Notes: generated from the sequence alone by a model not told the origin. A stretch of 64,000 bases of DNA from Hydrangea macrophylla (GCA_033977485.1 CM066983.1:60259010-60323009), one strand, 5' to 3'. Shown: positions 32,263-44,497, counted from the stretch's first letter. Numbers and translations are program-made.

Positions 32263-33315
32263 AATCAAATTTCACTTTGAAAACTTGTTTTATTTCAAAT
32301 CCATAACTACTTAGATCCAAATCAACAAAAACAAATGAGAATTCAATCTCAATTCAAGTGGTGTGTGATGAAATGAGGTTAGAAGAGACTTTTAGAAAAT
32401 TGTGTGAAGATCCTAAGGAATTCTATGAATTGTGATTGAATTAATGCTAAAAAAGAAGCTAAGATTAGAGGATTACCTCCAAATATCCTTAGATTTCTTG
32501 GTTTTGATAAAGGTCTTCAATGGTCTTCAAGCTCTTCTTCAAGCTCCTTTAATGGATGGCTTTTCCTCCAATTCTCTCTCAAGTATATATCAATTGTATA
32601 TCAAAAGTGTCTAACCCCGAACCAATTAGAGAAAATGAGTTTATGTAGACTTTAATTTCCTTGGTCGCTAAGATAAAGATAGATAGGTCAATTTTAATGG
32701 TTTAGGAATAAAGGATATTCTATGGCATCTCTAACTCTCCATGACACTTCTATGTAATTCTAAAGAACTTGAAAGGCATTTTAGTTGGGTGGAATAAAGG
32801 AACATTCTATAGCATCTCTCATCTTCAAAGCACATGAGACACTTTCTTTTATTATTACTTTTCTTATATATATAAACACATTTTTCATTTTAAATCCAAA
32901 TTAAGCATATGAGTCTCTAAATAAAATATTTTTCTTTTTTTTTTCTTTTCAAATTCTTTTCTTTTCTTTTATTTTCCTTTTCAAACTCTTTTAAACCAAA
33001 TTCTTTTTCTTTTTCTTTCTTTTCAAACCATTTTAAACCAAAATCATTTTCTTAAATGAAACACACACTCATATTTATATTTTGAATATTTTTATTAATT
33101 TTTCTCCCATACGTGTTTTCACACCCGAAATTCTCATAGCAATTGGTTTCCTTTCATCCCTTCTTGAGTTTTGCAATCTTGGAAATTTTAGGGACTTTTC
33201 GAAGAGCTTGAATTACCCTTGAAGACTTACAAATTCAGCCATACATCATTGTCATTGGTTTTATAGGTAATCGTCCCCTGAATTTGACAATCTGGTCAAA
33301 ATTGGGGTGTCTACA
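30032..33315 (-). repeat. 5' LTR of TAT-A2
   Basis: 3284 bp, TGTAGACACCCC at 33315 to ATATCCACA at 30032 on the minus strand. GAGTCGCCACTT lies at 30081-30092 and a U5 inverted repeat (ATGAGAGG/CCTCTCAT) near 30180-30226. A long (AG)n run sits in the middle. Parts align with the TAT-A1 LTR but with heavy divergence. No gene; the open frames at 32080-32614 come from the AG run and AT-rich DNA. Confidence 0.8.
32169..32260. repeat. (AG)n microsatellite, about 92 bp
   Basis: Nearly perfect AG dinucleotide run with one AA interruption near 32209. It is absent from the TAT-A1 LTR. Confidence 0.95.
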
Positions 33316-34421
33316 GCTTCTCAAGTTGACTTCAAAACACGTCAAATGTAGGACACTTGTGACAATGCTAACTCACCACTCATCCTCTAATTACGAAGAA
33401 AAGAATGAATTAGCATCATAAAAGAACTTTGTTAAGACAAAGCAGCCCAAGGGCAAAATGTTCGTATAGAAAAAATGGTCAAATTTTATATCACAAGATC
33501 GCCCTTTGAGTCTCGATTCCAATGCAAAAAACAGCACGCGAATGTGAATTTTCTAGAAAGAGTTATATTCGTTTCCATAAAAGTCAACGGTAGAAAAATA
33601 CACAAGCATATTGATCCGCCCAAAAAGCAGATCGATCTGATTTTAGTAGATTGGACTCTAAACTTCACAAACTGATGCGGATCGATCCAGATCCACCAGA
33701 ACATGATTTTTCATCAGTTTTCCCTATTTTGCATGTTCAAAATAATACCAAAACCAAACCAACCCAACCCATTTGGAAACATCCAAAACCATTTCAAAAC
33801 CACTACCAAGTGTCTTTATACCTTAACCAAACATCATAAGAGTTTCCAAAACATTTCAACCCATTTGAGAAGTTATTTGAACACTCAAAACAGACTGATT
33901 CTTCACTAGAAACATAAACTTGCATCAATTTCTTATTTCTCCCAATATATACATAAACATTCAATCATAAGGAAAAACCAAAGTTAATTTACATCCAAAG
34001 TTAGCTATTTCTCAATCCCTTCCCAAAATACACAACATGTGGTTTGCAAGTGCAATCCACACACAAAACTCATAACCAACATCAATCCAACATGACATAT
34101 TACAAAGATTTCCAAAGCATAAGTTGTTCAAACACACCACAAATACAAACGTTACATTAGGGACTTCAACATCTAAGCACATGAGCATATCCACATATTC
34201 ACAACCCCCAAAACCCAAACTGTCGCACGATTCATTTCCTCTCATCTTCCCATTCGAAAGCTACTATGGTTATTCAATAATCACAACATAAAATATATTC
34301 GTTCAAGCTATTGCTTAGTGAGAGAACAAATCAAGCTATTGGAATGCTTAACATATAAATGCAACAATTATCATAAACATCAATAAAATGATCTCCGAAA
34401 AGTCAAGTAACTCCAGCCACT
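33316..34421 (-). repeat. Distal part of TEK-D 3' LTR
   Basis: It carries the LTR palindrome at 34268-34282 and the CTTAGTGAG phrase next to it, as in the TEK-C LTRs. The distance from the palindrome to the left edge (about 950) fits the 943 bases between palindrome and LTR end in TEK-E. A TAGGACAC word near 33349 sits at about the same distance from the end as in TEK-C. The LTR end is therefore close to 33316, where the TAT-A2 LTR begins. No gene; the frames at 33475-33909 are unconvincing. Confidence 0.6.
34268..34282. promoter_or_regulatory. LTR palindrome (one mismatch), TEK-D
   Basis: GGTTATTCAATAATC; the last arm has one C-to-T change against the perfect form seen in the other Tekay LTRs. 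Confidence 0.6.
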
Positions 34422-36479
34422 TGTCATACCCCAGAACCACTCAGACGATCCTAGGACACGTGGCACGCCACCAAGGTTTAAACCCAGTCATTAAAGTTCC
34501 AAAATAAGTTTAAAATAACTTAAACCAAAGAAGCTCAACAATAATAATAATAAAAAAAAAACCAAATCCTGCCTTTGCAATTAGTCAAAAACTGTTTTAG
34601 CAAATAGTAAATTCACAAATAATATTACCAAATCACAATTTGAAATCAACATTAGTGCTTTAAACCTTTTAGAATAAAATCAAAGTCACGAGCATGAGCT
34701 TTCAAGTACAAGCAAGAGTTTTTAAATAATTTAAGAAAAATACTAAATATAACCATTTACAACCAATCCAATAAATAAAACTCCAAGTTCAAACGTCCCA
34801 ATCTAATAACATTAGCCATAGCAACACTACGATAAAACACAATCCCAACTAACACAGTCCAACCATATATTACAGAAGTTAAGTTACAACCCGACTAAAG
34901 TTTAAAGCTTAACTAGAAATATTACATAAGTCTTTAACCACCAAAAGTATGACTCGTACTACCATTCAAATTAAAACTGATTAATTACAACCATATTGCA
35001 AACTTTAAACTAAAAATCTAGTAACTATTAGCAAGGTTACAACAACTCCCAAAACCCATAATCCAGCCAAGCCACTTCCCAGCTCATTTCCCCGATTCCT
35101 CGCCATGATCACCTACGATGGTTATTCAATAACCATTACAATATATAAGCTATATGCTTAGTGAGTAATGCTAATCATGATTATGGATAATTGACATGCT
35201 CAATTCAACACATTACAAATAACTATAGTCTCCGGCAATTACTAGCTCACTCCCACCACTACCGGCTAGCCCGCGGCTCCACTCCCCAAGCCCACGTGGC
35301 TAGTCATGACCCACGCCCTCACACGTACGGTCCCATAGGCCTCTGGCGGCCATGCTCGTCACCACAAAGATTACCTCATGGTGATATAGAACTAGCAATT
35401 TCCATTGACCCAAATAGGCAACTCAACATGCTCATTGAATCATTACATCATGCTTTCACAATCAAATTAGGCCTAATTTAACCACATGAGTTTTGCCCAA
35501 TAATAACTAAGTAAACTAGGTTAAGCTAATTAGGCATGTTTTGGCATTACAATTGAATCCAACATGAAAATCATCCAAATATCAAAATTAACATCACTCA
35601 CCTCTTGGGTTTCGCTCCTAATTGTGAGATTAAAGCCCTACTAAGAACCAGGTATAAATCCTATATAAAAACTACAAGTTATGAGCTAAAATCCCAAAAT
35701 AGGTCGCGGAAAAATTATCACAGAAACCAACCAAATTAGTACCAAAACACTAGTCTCACCTCCAGGAGTCCGAATATATAGCCTGTTTTGAAAACTGACG
35801 TCGTTCGGTCCGTCAACCGTTGTCGTGAACGTCAACGTCAACGTTGTTCAAATTCTCGTCTTCGTCTCTGTATGTCTACACCTGAGATTGGAACAAAATA
35901 TAATGAGGAGTCATCCTCCTCCTAGGTGGCTTGATTATATAAGTTTTTCTAAATTATTATGAAACCTCCACTAGTTTGCTAGTTTTGCAGTTACGCCCCT
36001 ACTAATTATGAAATTGTACTAAAACTATCCCAAACCTAAATGAGTATTTGTCTATGTCTCGCATGGGTCCCATAAGTGGTCCCATATAATTATATGAAGT
36101 TGCTAATTAGCCTACTAATTATGTAACGTGCTCAATTCGTGCTCACAAAGGTATCCCTAATTGACCCCAAAAGTGGTCATTACCTAATAACATGATGTTA
36201 TCCGCAATAAAATAATAAATCATTTAAGCCTTAATAAATATATAGGCACATAGGGTGTTCCATATATTACTGTCCCATCTCAACTAGGACCCATCAACAC
36301 ATATCCCAACTTGGGACTGCAACACTGGCCAAATCTGGGTTCCTAACTGGACACCCAAAAATAACTTAGTGAGTTAAACCCACTTCCAATATGTGTCACA
36401 TAACACTATAATTATCATTAACTCATGATTATGCATGCTAAAGCAATATTAAATATAAACCGCGGGAGTGGGTGTTACA
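34422..36479 (-). repeat. 3' LTR of TEK-C
   Basis: 2058 bp. On the minus strand it begins TGTAACACCCACTCCCGC at 36479 and ends GGGGTATGACA at 34422. The palindrome is at 35120-35134 with a TTATATA box just upstream in element sense. A 96-codon plus-strand frame (35191-35481) is present in both LTRs only because the LTRs are copies. Confidence 0.95.
35120..35134. promoter_or_regulatory. LTR palindrome GGTTATTCAATAACC
   Basis: Perfect 7-bp inverted repeat around one base. In element sense it starts about 15 bases after the TATA-like TTATATATTG. Confidence 0.75.
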
Positions 36480-36493
36480 TCTCTCCCCTCCTT
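36480..36493 (-). other. Polypurine tract of TEK-C
   Basis: AAGGAGGGGAGAGA on the minus strand, directly before the 3' LTR. TEK-E has AAGGAGGGTAGAGA at the same place. Confidence 0.9.
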
Positions 36494-36525
36494 AAAAAGG
36501 AGTTTGTCCCTAAACTCGTAGTACC

Positions 36526-37148
36526 TCAAGTTTCGAACAAGAATGGATACTTCTCTTTTATTTCATCTTCTCTTTCCCACGTGGCTTCCTCAACGGAGTG
36601 ATTCCGCCATTGCACCATAACCAAAGGAATAGTCTTTGTCCTCAGAACTTGTTCTTTTCTGTCAAGAATCTTGACTGGCTGCTCGATATAAGTCAAGTCT
36701 TCTCTGACTTCCAACGGCTCTGGAATAATCACTTTCTTTAGATCTGATACACATTTCCTTAACATTGATATGTGAAATACATCATGCACATTAGCCAATT
36801 CTGGTGGTAATTCTAACCAATAAGCTACTGGTCCAACTCTGCCAATGATCTCAAATGGCCCAACATACCTTAGATTCAGCTTCCTATGTTTCCCAAACCT
36901 CGTAATACCCTTGAAGGTGATACTTTCAAGAATACAAAATTCCCAACTTCAAACTCTGTCGGTCTTCTTTTCAAGTTAGCATAACTTTTATATCTACTTT
37001 GGGCTGTTTGAAGTCGTTGTTGTATTGTCTTTATCTTTTCTGTAGTTTGCTGAACAATTTCAGGCCCTATCAATCCCCTCTCACCAACCTCGGTCCAACA
37101 AAGTGGAGAATGACACTTACGCCCATATAAAGCCTCAAAAGGCGCCAT
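36526..37148 (-). pseudogene. Integrase C-terminus and chromodomain, TEK-C
   Basis: The upstream part (37148-36876) has the integrase C-terminal segment, with FEALYGRKCHSP and FEVGNFVFLKVSPSRVLRGL. After a frame change, 36798-36526 gives DVFHISMLRKCVSD, a proline-rich linker and a chromodomain with VQWRNHSVEEATWEREDEI and PFLFE at its end. Chromodomains in chromoviral integrases bind histone marks and direct insertion to heterochromatin. The frame change between the parts breaks the protein. Confidence 0.88.
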
Positions 37149-37850
37149 CCCAATACTGGATTAACTATTATTATAAGCAAATTCAACCAATGGCAAGTGC
37201 TCTTCCCAATCACCTTTAAAATCCAAAACACAAAGTCGAAGCATATCTTCTAGTATCTGAATTACACGTTCTGATTGGCCATCAGTTTGAGGATGAAAAT
37301 CTGTACTGAAACTCAATCTTGTACCTATCGCTCTCTGCATTCCTTGCCAAAATCTTAATGTAAATACACTATCTCGATCAGAGACTATAGATACTGGAAC
37401 TCCATGAAGTCTCACAATTTATTGAACATATAATTCAGCTAATTTCTTCGGATCATTAGTCTTGATTGGTAGAAAATGTGCCGACTTGGTCAATCGATCA
37501 ACGATTACCCATACACTGTCATTTGATTTCCTAGACCTCGGTAAATCTCCCACAAAGTCCATTGTGATATTCTCCAATTTCCACTCTGGTATAGGTAATG
37601 GTTCCAATTTTCCCGCTGGTTTTTGATGTTTCACTTTTACCCTTTGACAAGCCACACACTTTGCCACATGCTCTGCCACTTCCCGTTTCATCCCTGACCA
37701 TAATAGATTTCTCACAAATCACGGTACATCTTAGTACTACTCGGATGAATTGAGTACCTCGTATTGTGCACCTCTTCCAGTATTACTTCTTTGATACCAT
37801 CTATATTGGGTACACAAATTCGATTCCTGAATTTCAATATACCATTCTCA
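37149..37850 (-). pseudogene. Integrase zinc-binding and core domains, TEK-C
   Basis: Begins with the zinc-binding histidines (HNTRYSIHPSSTKMYRDL), then a frame change near 37715, then KCVACQRVK with the paired cysteines. The core follows with [20 protein letters not shown] and [11 protein letters not shown], so the catalytic Asp, Asp and Glu are all still visible. Stops separate the pieces at about 37417 and 37150. Confidence 0.87.
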
Positions 37851-39517
37851 AAAGTGAATTCTGGTTGCTTACCTTCAGGTATTTTATCATGAATCTTCTT
37901 CAATATTGGATCTTGAAGCTGTTTGGCTCGAATTTCGTCAATAAGGGACGGATGTGCAATAATGGCTGACATTAAACCACCTCTAGTTTTTGGAATCACC
38001 TCCAACTTTAGCTGCTCCATTTCCCAAATTAACTTTTCTTGTGAAGTCAAAGCGTAGGCCAAATTAGTTGTAGACTTTTGACTCAGCACATCGGCCACCA
38101 CATTAGCTTTCCCTGGATGATATTGGATTGTTAAGTCATAATCCTTCATTAGCTCTAACCACCTCCTCTGCCTCATATTCAAATCTCGCTATGTAAACAG
38201 ATATTTTAGACTCTTATGATCGGTGTAAATTTCACACTTTTTCCCGTAAAGATAGTGCCTCCAAATCTTTAAGGCAAAGATAACCGCCGCTAACTCAAGA
38301 TCATAAGTCAGATAATTCACTTCGTGTGGCCTTAATTATCGTGAGGCATATGCAATCACCTTGTTGTTTTACATCAAAACATAACCCAAACCTCGGTATG
38401 AAGCATTGCTATAAATCACAAACCCCTCAGTCCCCGAAGGAATAGTCAATATAGGTGCTGTCATTAAACGAGTCTTCAATTCAACAAAACTTTTCTCACA
38501 TTCTGGACTCCAAACAAAAGGAACATCTTTTTGCAGAAGTTGTGTCATTGGCATCACAATTCTTGAAAAATTTTCCACGAACCTTCGGTAATATCCAGCT
38601 AATCCCAAGAAGCTTCGTACCTCTGGCACACTTGTTGGCGACTTCTAATTGGCTACAACTTCAATCTTTTGTGGATCCACTGATACCCCCTCTTTTGATA
38701 TTACGTGCCCCAAGAATGCTATCTCAGTTAACCAAAATTCACATTTCTTTAACTTTTCGAAAAGCTTCTTTTCACGGAGTCATTATAGGACTAACCGTAG
38801 ATGCCTTTTGTGATCTTCTACACTCTGGGAATATATTAAGATATCATCTATGAAGACAATTACAAACTCGTCTAGATAGTCTTTGAACTCTCGATTCATT
38901 AAATCCATAAATGCTGCCGGTGCATTTGCAACTCCAAAAGGCATAACAAGAAATTCATAATGACCATAACGGGTCCTAAACGCTGTTTTCTCCACGTCTT
39001 CCTCTTTGACCTTTAATTGATGGTAACTCGATCACAAATTAATCTTGGAAAAGACCTGGGCTCCTTGAAGTTGATCAAACAAGTCATCAATTCTGGGCAA
39101 CGGATATTTGTTCTTGATAGTTAACTTGTTGAGTTCTCGATAATGGTTACACATTCTCATAGTCCCGTCATTCTTCTTGACAAACAAGACTGGTGCACCC
39201 CACAGTGACACACTAGGTCGAATGAATCCCTTATCTAGAAGATCTTGCAGTTGAATCTTCAGTTCTTTTAACTCCACTGGTGCCATTCTATACGGTGTTT
39301 TCGATACTGGCTGAGATCCCGAGGCTACTTCAATAGTAAATTCAATTTCCTGCTCAACTAGTACATTAGGTAGATCCTCAGGAAACACATCTGAGAATTC
39401 CCGTACAACTGAAATATCTTCTACTTTAGTTCCTGTGACTTGTGTGTCAATTATTGAACATAAGAATCCCTGACAACCTTGTTTCAACAATTTGCCTGCC
39501 CGGATTGCTGAAACCAA
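37851..39517 (-). pseudogene. Reverse transcriptase and RNase H, TEK-C
   Basis: RT from 39517: [35 protein letters not shown] and [19 protein letters not shown] stop follows, then 38995-38783 with [19 protein letters not shown] and the FIDDILIYS catalytic box. 38629-38369 has RSFLGLAGYYRRFVENFS and FVIYSNASYRGLGYVLM, where the RNase H opening normally has an Asp (CDAS) and here reads YSNAS. 38182 onward gives the RNase H end (VVADVLSQK). All are in one frame with several stops. Confidence 0.88.
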
Positions 39518-39544
39518 ATATGGTGGTGCTACAATACCAGTTCC

Positions 39545-40210
39545 CTAAAAACTAAACTCCCCTTGTCCCATTGGTCTAAAATTAACTCTTTTATGTTCAC
39601 AATCGATTGTAGCTTGGTTCGCGAATAACCAATCCATACCCAAAATCACATCAAAATAATTAATGGCCAATGGAATTAAATTCACTGTCAACATTCTATC
39701 ATTTACCCTGATGTCACACGCTTTAAATATTGATGAAGTGACCATGGATTTGCTTAAGGGTAAAGATATCGACAAATCATACCCCAAAGGTTCTGACATA
39801 CTGTCTAAGTGTCTAACAAATTCATGTGAAACAAAAGAATGTGTTGACCCTGAATCTATTAAAACATGCGCCGGGTGTGAACAAACGAGTAATGTCCCTG
39901 ACACGACAGAATCAGCTGCTGCAGCATCCCCCGGCGTTAGTCGATAATACCTTCCTTGTCTTTGTTTTGGCCCTTTCCCTTTGTCCATACTTGTTCCTGG
40001 TTTTGCCCCAGTTGATGCCACAGAACCTATCCCTCGTTGTCGTCTTGTTGGGAAATCTTTGGCTTGATGTCCAGGTTGTCCACATTCGAAGCATTTTCCC
40101 CTCATGTTTGGATTTATACTCCCTGTACTTTGAGTTCGAGCTTGTGAGTAATTCCTCGCTATATGGCCCTTCTGCTTGCAGATATTGCACACTAGTGTTA
40201 AATGGCACAC
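39545..40210 (-). pseudogene. Zinc knuckles and aspartic protease, TEK-C
   Basis: Nucleocapsid tail and protease, open for 221 codons. Two CCHC-type knuckles each lack the last Cys: CNICKQKGHIARNY and CFECGQPGHQAKDF. The protease active site VLIDSGSTHSFVS is intact and followed by VILGMDWL. The frame differs by one from the upstream gag. Confidence 0.85.
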
Positions 40211-41031
40211 ACCCCCATGCTAACGATTACAAGTTGGACATAATGGACGACTCTCCCCAGAAAAAGATCTCCCCCTTTGAACTCCCAAGCTAGAACCAGA
40301 ACCTCGCGAGAACGGCTTCTGAAAGAAAGCTTGTCCTTTACCTTTTCCTTCAGCTGGCCGCTTATTCTGTTGGTTCTGTTTGTACTTCTCTCAATATCCC
40401 TTTCTGCTATTAAGGCAACATCTTGTACATCGGTAACTTTACGAAGTTGATGTGTATCCACTCGGCTTTTAATATTATCCTGTAGGCCTTCTTCAAATTT
40501 CCGTGCCCTATCCACTTCCCTTAGTACTGTTCGATGTGCAAACCGAAGTAGGCTATTATATTTTGCTGCATATTCATTTAGTGTCATATCCCCATATTGC
40601 AAATTTGCAAACTCGCGGCCCAGTTGTGCCTTAATGGATGCTGGAAAGTATCGCTTATAGAAAACCTTTACAAATCTGCCCCACGTCTCTGGTGCCCCTT
40701 GTTCAATCACATTTGTCCACCAGTTTTGAGCTTCACCCTTCAAAGTGTCGGTAGAACACATTATCTTTTCCTCATCTGTACACTCCACTGCCCGAAAGAT
40801 ACGGTTCATATCCGTCACCCAATGGTTGGCTTGTGATGGATCTGGGCCTCTATCAAATTGACTCGGTTTTCTTTTATAAAATTATTCAATGACTCCCCGT
40901 TCAGCCCGTGGTTGTGGGTTTGCAGGTCTATCACCACCCATTCGATCACTTACTGCCCTTACAAAGTTGCTTACCACATCTTCTAGATGGTCTAACCTCG
41001 AATGAGGTGAATGTTCTCGGTCATGATCCAT
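40204..41031 (-). pseudogene. gag (capsid) of TEK-C
   Basis: From the ATG at 41031-41029, 173 bases past the primer site: MDHDREHSPHSRLDHLEDVV, then an in-frame TAA at 40884-40882, then the retrotransposon gag domain (WWTNVIEQGAPETWGRFVK, FYKRYFPASIKAQ). It ends in the frame change at about 40204 before the zinc knuckles. Confidence 0.85.
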
Positions 41032-41203
41032 TCTCTTACCTGTCAGTCAATCCAAATAAATATCTTGCATGCTATGCCAACATGTTATATAACAACATAG
41101 CAACAATTATTCATATGCATTCATGAAATACATCTACATGCTCATTATCTCCACGTACTCTCAATCGTCGTCTCTCATACCCAAGGTTCTAAGCCTAAAC
41201 CTC

Positions 41204-41215
41204 GCTCTGATACCA
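41204..41215 (-). other. Primer-binding site of TEK-C (initiator tRNA-Met)
   Basis: TGGTATCAGAGC on the minus strand, five bases from the LTR end. It is the classic complement of the 3' end of plant initiator tRNA-Met. Confidence 0.95.
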
Positions 41216-41220
41216 CTAAA

Positions 41221-43276
41221 TGTCATACCCCGGAACCACTCAGATGATCCTAGGACACATGGCACGCCACCAAGGTTTAAACCCAGTCATTAAAGTTCCA
41301 AAATAATTTTCAAATAACTTAAACCAAAGAAGCTCAACAATAATAATAAAAAAAAACCAAATCCTGTCTTTGCAATTAGTCAAAAACCCTGTTTTAGCAA
41401 ATAGTAAATTCACAAATAATATTACCAAATCATAATTTGAAATCAACATTAGTGCTTTAAACCATTTAGAATAAAATCAAAGTCACGAGCATGAGCTTCC
41501 AAGTACAAGCAAGAGTTTTTAAATAATTTAAGAAAAATACTAAATATAACCAATTACAACTAACCCAATAAATAAAACTCCAAGTTCAAACGTCCCAATC
41601 TAATAACATTAGCCATAGCAACACTACGATAAAACACAATCCCAACTAACACAGTCCAACCATATATTACAGAAGTTAAGTTACAACCCGACTAAAGTTT
41701 AAAGCTTAACTAGAAATATTACATAAGTCTTAAACCACCAAAAGTATGACTCGTACTACCATTCAAATTAAAAACGATTAATTACAACTATATTGCAAAC
41801 TTTAAACTAAAAATCTGGTAACTATTAGCAAGGTTACAACAACTCCCAAAACGCATAATCCAGCCAAACCACTTCCCAACTCATTTCCCCGATTCCTCGC
41901 CACGATCACCTACGATGGTTATTCAATAACCATTACAATATATAAGCTATATGCTTAGTGAGTAATGCTAATCATGATTATGGATAATTGACATGCTCAA
42001 TTCAACACATTACAAATAACTATAGTCTCCGGCAATTACTAGCTCACTCCCACAACTACCGGCTAGCCCGCGGCTCCACTCCCCAAGCCCACGTGGCTAG
42101 TCATGACCCACGCCCTCACACGTACGGTCCCATAGGCCTCTGGTGGCCATGCTCGTCAGCACAAAGATTACCTCATGGTGATATAGAACTAGAAATTTCC
42201 ATTGACCCAAATAGGCAACTCAACATGCTCATTGAATCATTACAGCGTGCTTTCACATTCAAATTGGGCCTAATTTAACCACATGAATTTAGCCCAATAA
42301 TAACTAAGTAAACTAGGTTAAGCTAATTAGGCATGCTTTGGCATTACAATTGAACCTAACATGAAAATCATCCAAATATCAAAATAAACATCACTCACCT
42401 CTTGGGTTTTGCTCCTAATTGTGAGATTAAAGCCCTATTAAGAACTAGGTATAAATCCTATATAAAAACTACAAGTTATGAGCTAAAATCCCAAAATAGG
42501 TCACGGAAAAATTATCACAGAACCAAACCAAATTAGTAACAAAATGCTAGTCTCACCTCCAGGAGTCCGAACATATAGCCTATTTTGAAAACCGACGTCG
42601 TTCGGCGCGTCAACCGTTGTCGTGAACGTCAACGTCAACGTTGTTCAAATTCTCGTCTTCGTCTCTGTACGTCTACACCCGAGATTGGAACAAAATATAA
42701 TGAGGAGTCGTCTTCCTCCTAGGTGGCTTGATTATATAAGTTTTTCTATTTTATTATGAAACCCCCACTAGTTTGCTAGTTTTGCAGTTACGCCCTTACT
42801 AATTAAGAAATTGTACTAAAACTATCCCAAACCTAAATGAGTATTTGTCTATGTCTCGCATGGGTCCTATAAGTGGTCCCATATAATTATATGAAGTTGC
42901 TAATTAGCCTACTAATTGTGTAACGTGTTCAATTCGTGCTCACAAAGGTATTCCTAATTGACCCCAAAAGTGGTCACTACCTAATAACATGATACTATCA
43001 ACAATAAAATAATAAATCATTTAAGCCTTAATAAACATATAGGCACATAGGGTGTTCCACATATTACTGTCCCATCTCAACTGGGACCCATCAACACATA
43101 TCCCAACTTGGGACTGGCACACTGGCCAAATCTAGGTTCCTAACTGGACACCCAAAAATAACTTAGTGAGTTAAACCCACTTCCAATATGTGTCACATAA
43201 CACTATAATTATCATTAACTCATGATTATGCATGCTAAAGCAATATTAAATATAAATCGCGGGAGCGGGTGTTACA
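41221..43276 (-). repeat. 5' LTR of TEK-C
   Basis: 2056 bp, nearly identical to 34422-36479, with scattered substitutions and a few single-base length differences. The palindrome is at 41917-41931. No gene. Confidence 0.95.
41917..41931. promoter_or_regulatory. LTR palindrome GGTTATTCAATAACC
   Basis: Same as in the 3' LTR, next to the TATA-like box. Confidence 0.75.
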
Positions 43277-44497
43277 CCACCACCCCCGGGTTCTTCTCAC
43301 CCCAGATCTTACTCACTTTTGGACTCATATAGCATATCACACACTCTCGTGACCCCGAAGACATCTCCATCATTCATTGTGGTGGTCACCACACCATTCT
43401 CTTGAGAACTTTCTATCCCTTACATATGAGACCTATAAATGGTGATGACTACTTGACTTCCCTTTGATCCACATAAGCAATTAAGGAACTAGGCATATAC
43501 TATGACAATTTACACATAATTGGCATGCTTTACTCCAAATTCATCAACATATAATCACATAAATATGAACTAAGCATTCTTTACTAAACAATTATCACAT
43601 TAACATATGTAAATACCCAATTTTGGGATTGGAACACTTACCTCTTCAGATTGTAAGCAAATTATGCCTAGAATATTCCAACCTCTTACAAATTCCACCT
43701 CAAATCCGAACTGGTGATAATCCTACATAGTTTTGATACACCGAAAGTTAAAAACCAAGAATGGTCACTGGAAAAATGTTACTGAAAATGAAAACAAAGG
43801 ATGTTCATGTGATCACTTACCTCCATGATTCCAAAAGTGGTCTCGGTTCGTAAATTTGACATCAAACGGCTAAGGAACGATAAGAAAATGTCGTGAGGAA
43901 CTCCGTCGCCTTTGTCGAAGCTCTCGGTTCTCTCTTTTTTGTAAATCCAGCTATGATTAAATCTCACGAGGCACATATGCTAGCATGCATGTGTTATAAT
44001 TTTTTCTTATTCCAATTTACCACCCCTAAATTTCTTTAAGTTTTATTATGAAACCCCCAAGTTAATTATGTTAACTACCTATGTTTTTTAAATGAATTTA
44101 ATCTATGTCCCGTGTGGGTCCCAAACATTCTCCCACCTATAATATGAGGTTGCTATTAAATCTACTAATTATGAATCATATTCATAAACATTCTTACATA
44201 GGTACCCAAACTGAACCCCTTTACCTGTCATAAGACATAATTATATCTCTAAACATTTAAAAGTATTCACATAAACATGTAATGGCTTTTAAATGCAAAT
44301 TATATTAACTAGACCCTCATTGGGCCCCACTTTTATACCAATCCTTCCTATCATAGGACTTTCATCTGTGTCTGCATTTGAACATCTTTTCACTTGTGGG
44401 TTCATATCCCTACCTTAAAACATCTTATGCATTAATTATCATTAATTAATACGTATTAATACCACATTAGCCTTGTTTTTTGGGTACAGGTATTACG
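43277..44497 (-). repeat. Proximal part (U3) of TEK-D 3' LTR
   Basis: On the minus strand the LTR begins CGTAATACCTGTACCC at 44497 (the usual TG changed to CG) directly after a polypurine tract. It runs to 43277, where TEK-C interrupts it. Added to 33316-34421 it gives about 2.33 kb, similar to the other Tekay LTRs. No gene. Confidence 0.75.

Larger units (their letters stand above)
8842..33315 (-). mobile_element. TAT-A2: large Tat/Ogre-type element without pol, split by TAT-B
   Basis: Minus-strand element whose 5' LTR is 30032-33315, followed by a primer region (30025-29979) and leader (29978-29490). Its internal sequence continues left to 25987, is interrupted by TAT-B (with GTATT duplicated at 11720-11724 and 25987-25991), and resumes from 11719 to 8842. 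There TAT-A1 appears to have inserted. The internal part contains two twice-repeated modules shared with TAT-B and three tandem arrays of a kind often found in the 3' untranslated region of Tat elements. No reverse transcriptase, integrase or clear gag was found. The 3' LTR would be left of the window. The nesting is inferred from the order of parts. Confidence 0.6.
34422..43276 (-). mobile_element. TEK-C: complete Tekay/Del-type chromovirus
   Basis: An 8855-bp minus-strand element: 5' LTR 43276-41221, initiator-Met primer site 41215-41204, gag-pol 41031-36526, polypurine tract 36493-36480, 3' LTR 36479-34422. Flanks are CCACT (34417-34421) and CCACC (43277-43281), a 5-bp target duplication with one difference. 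The chromodomain after integrase and the form of RT and integrase indicate the Tekay/Del chromoviruses. The two LTRs look nearly identical by eye, so it is much younger than TEK-D, which it split. The polyprotein has several in-frame stops and three frame changes. Confidence 0.92.

Noticed and set aside
32080..32268. Ser-Leu repeat open frame
   Set aside because: Translation of the (AG)n microsatellite.
5903..33315. TAT-A1 and TAT-A2 LTRs as the two LTRs of one element
   Set aside because: Both are followed by a primer region and leader, the left one has no polypurine tract beside it, and they are far too diverged for a pair.
35191..35481. 96-codon plus-strand frame conserved with 41988-42278
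   Set aside because: The two copies are the LTRs of one recent insertion, so identity is expected; it is antisense to the element and has no recognised domain.
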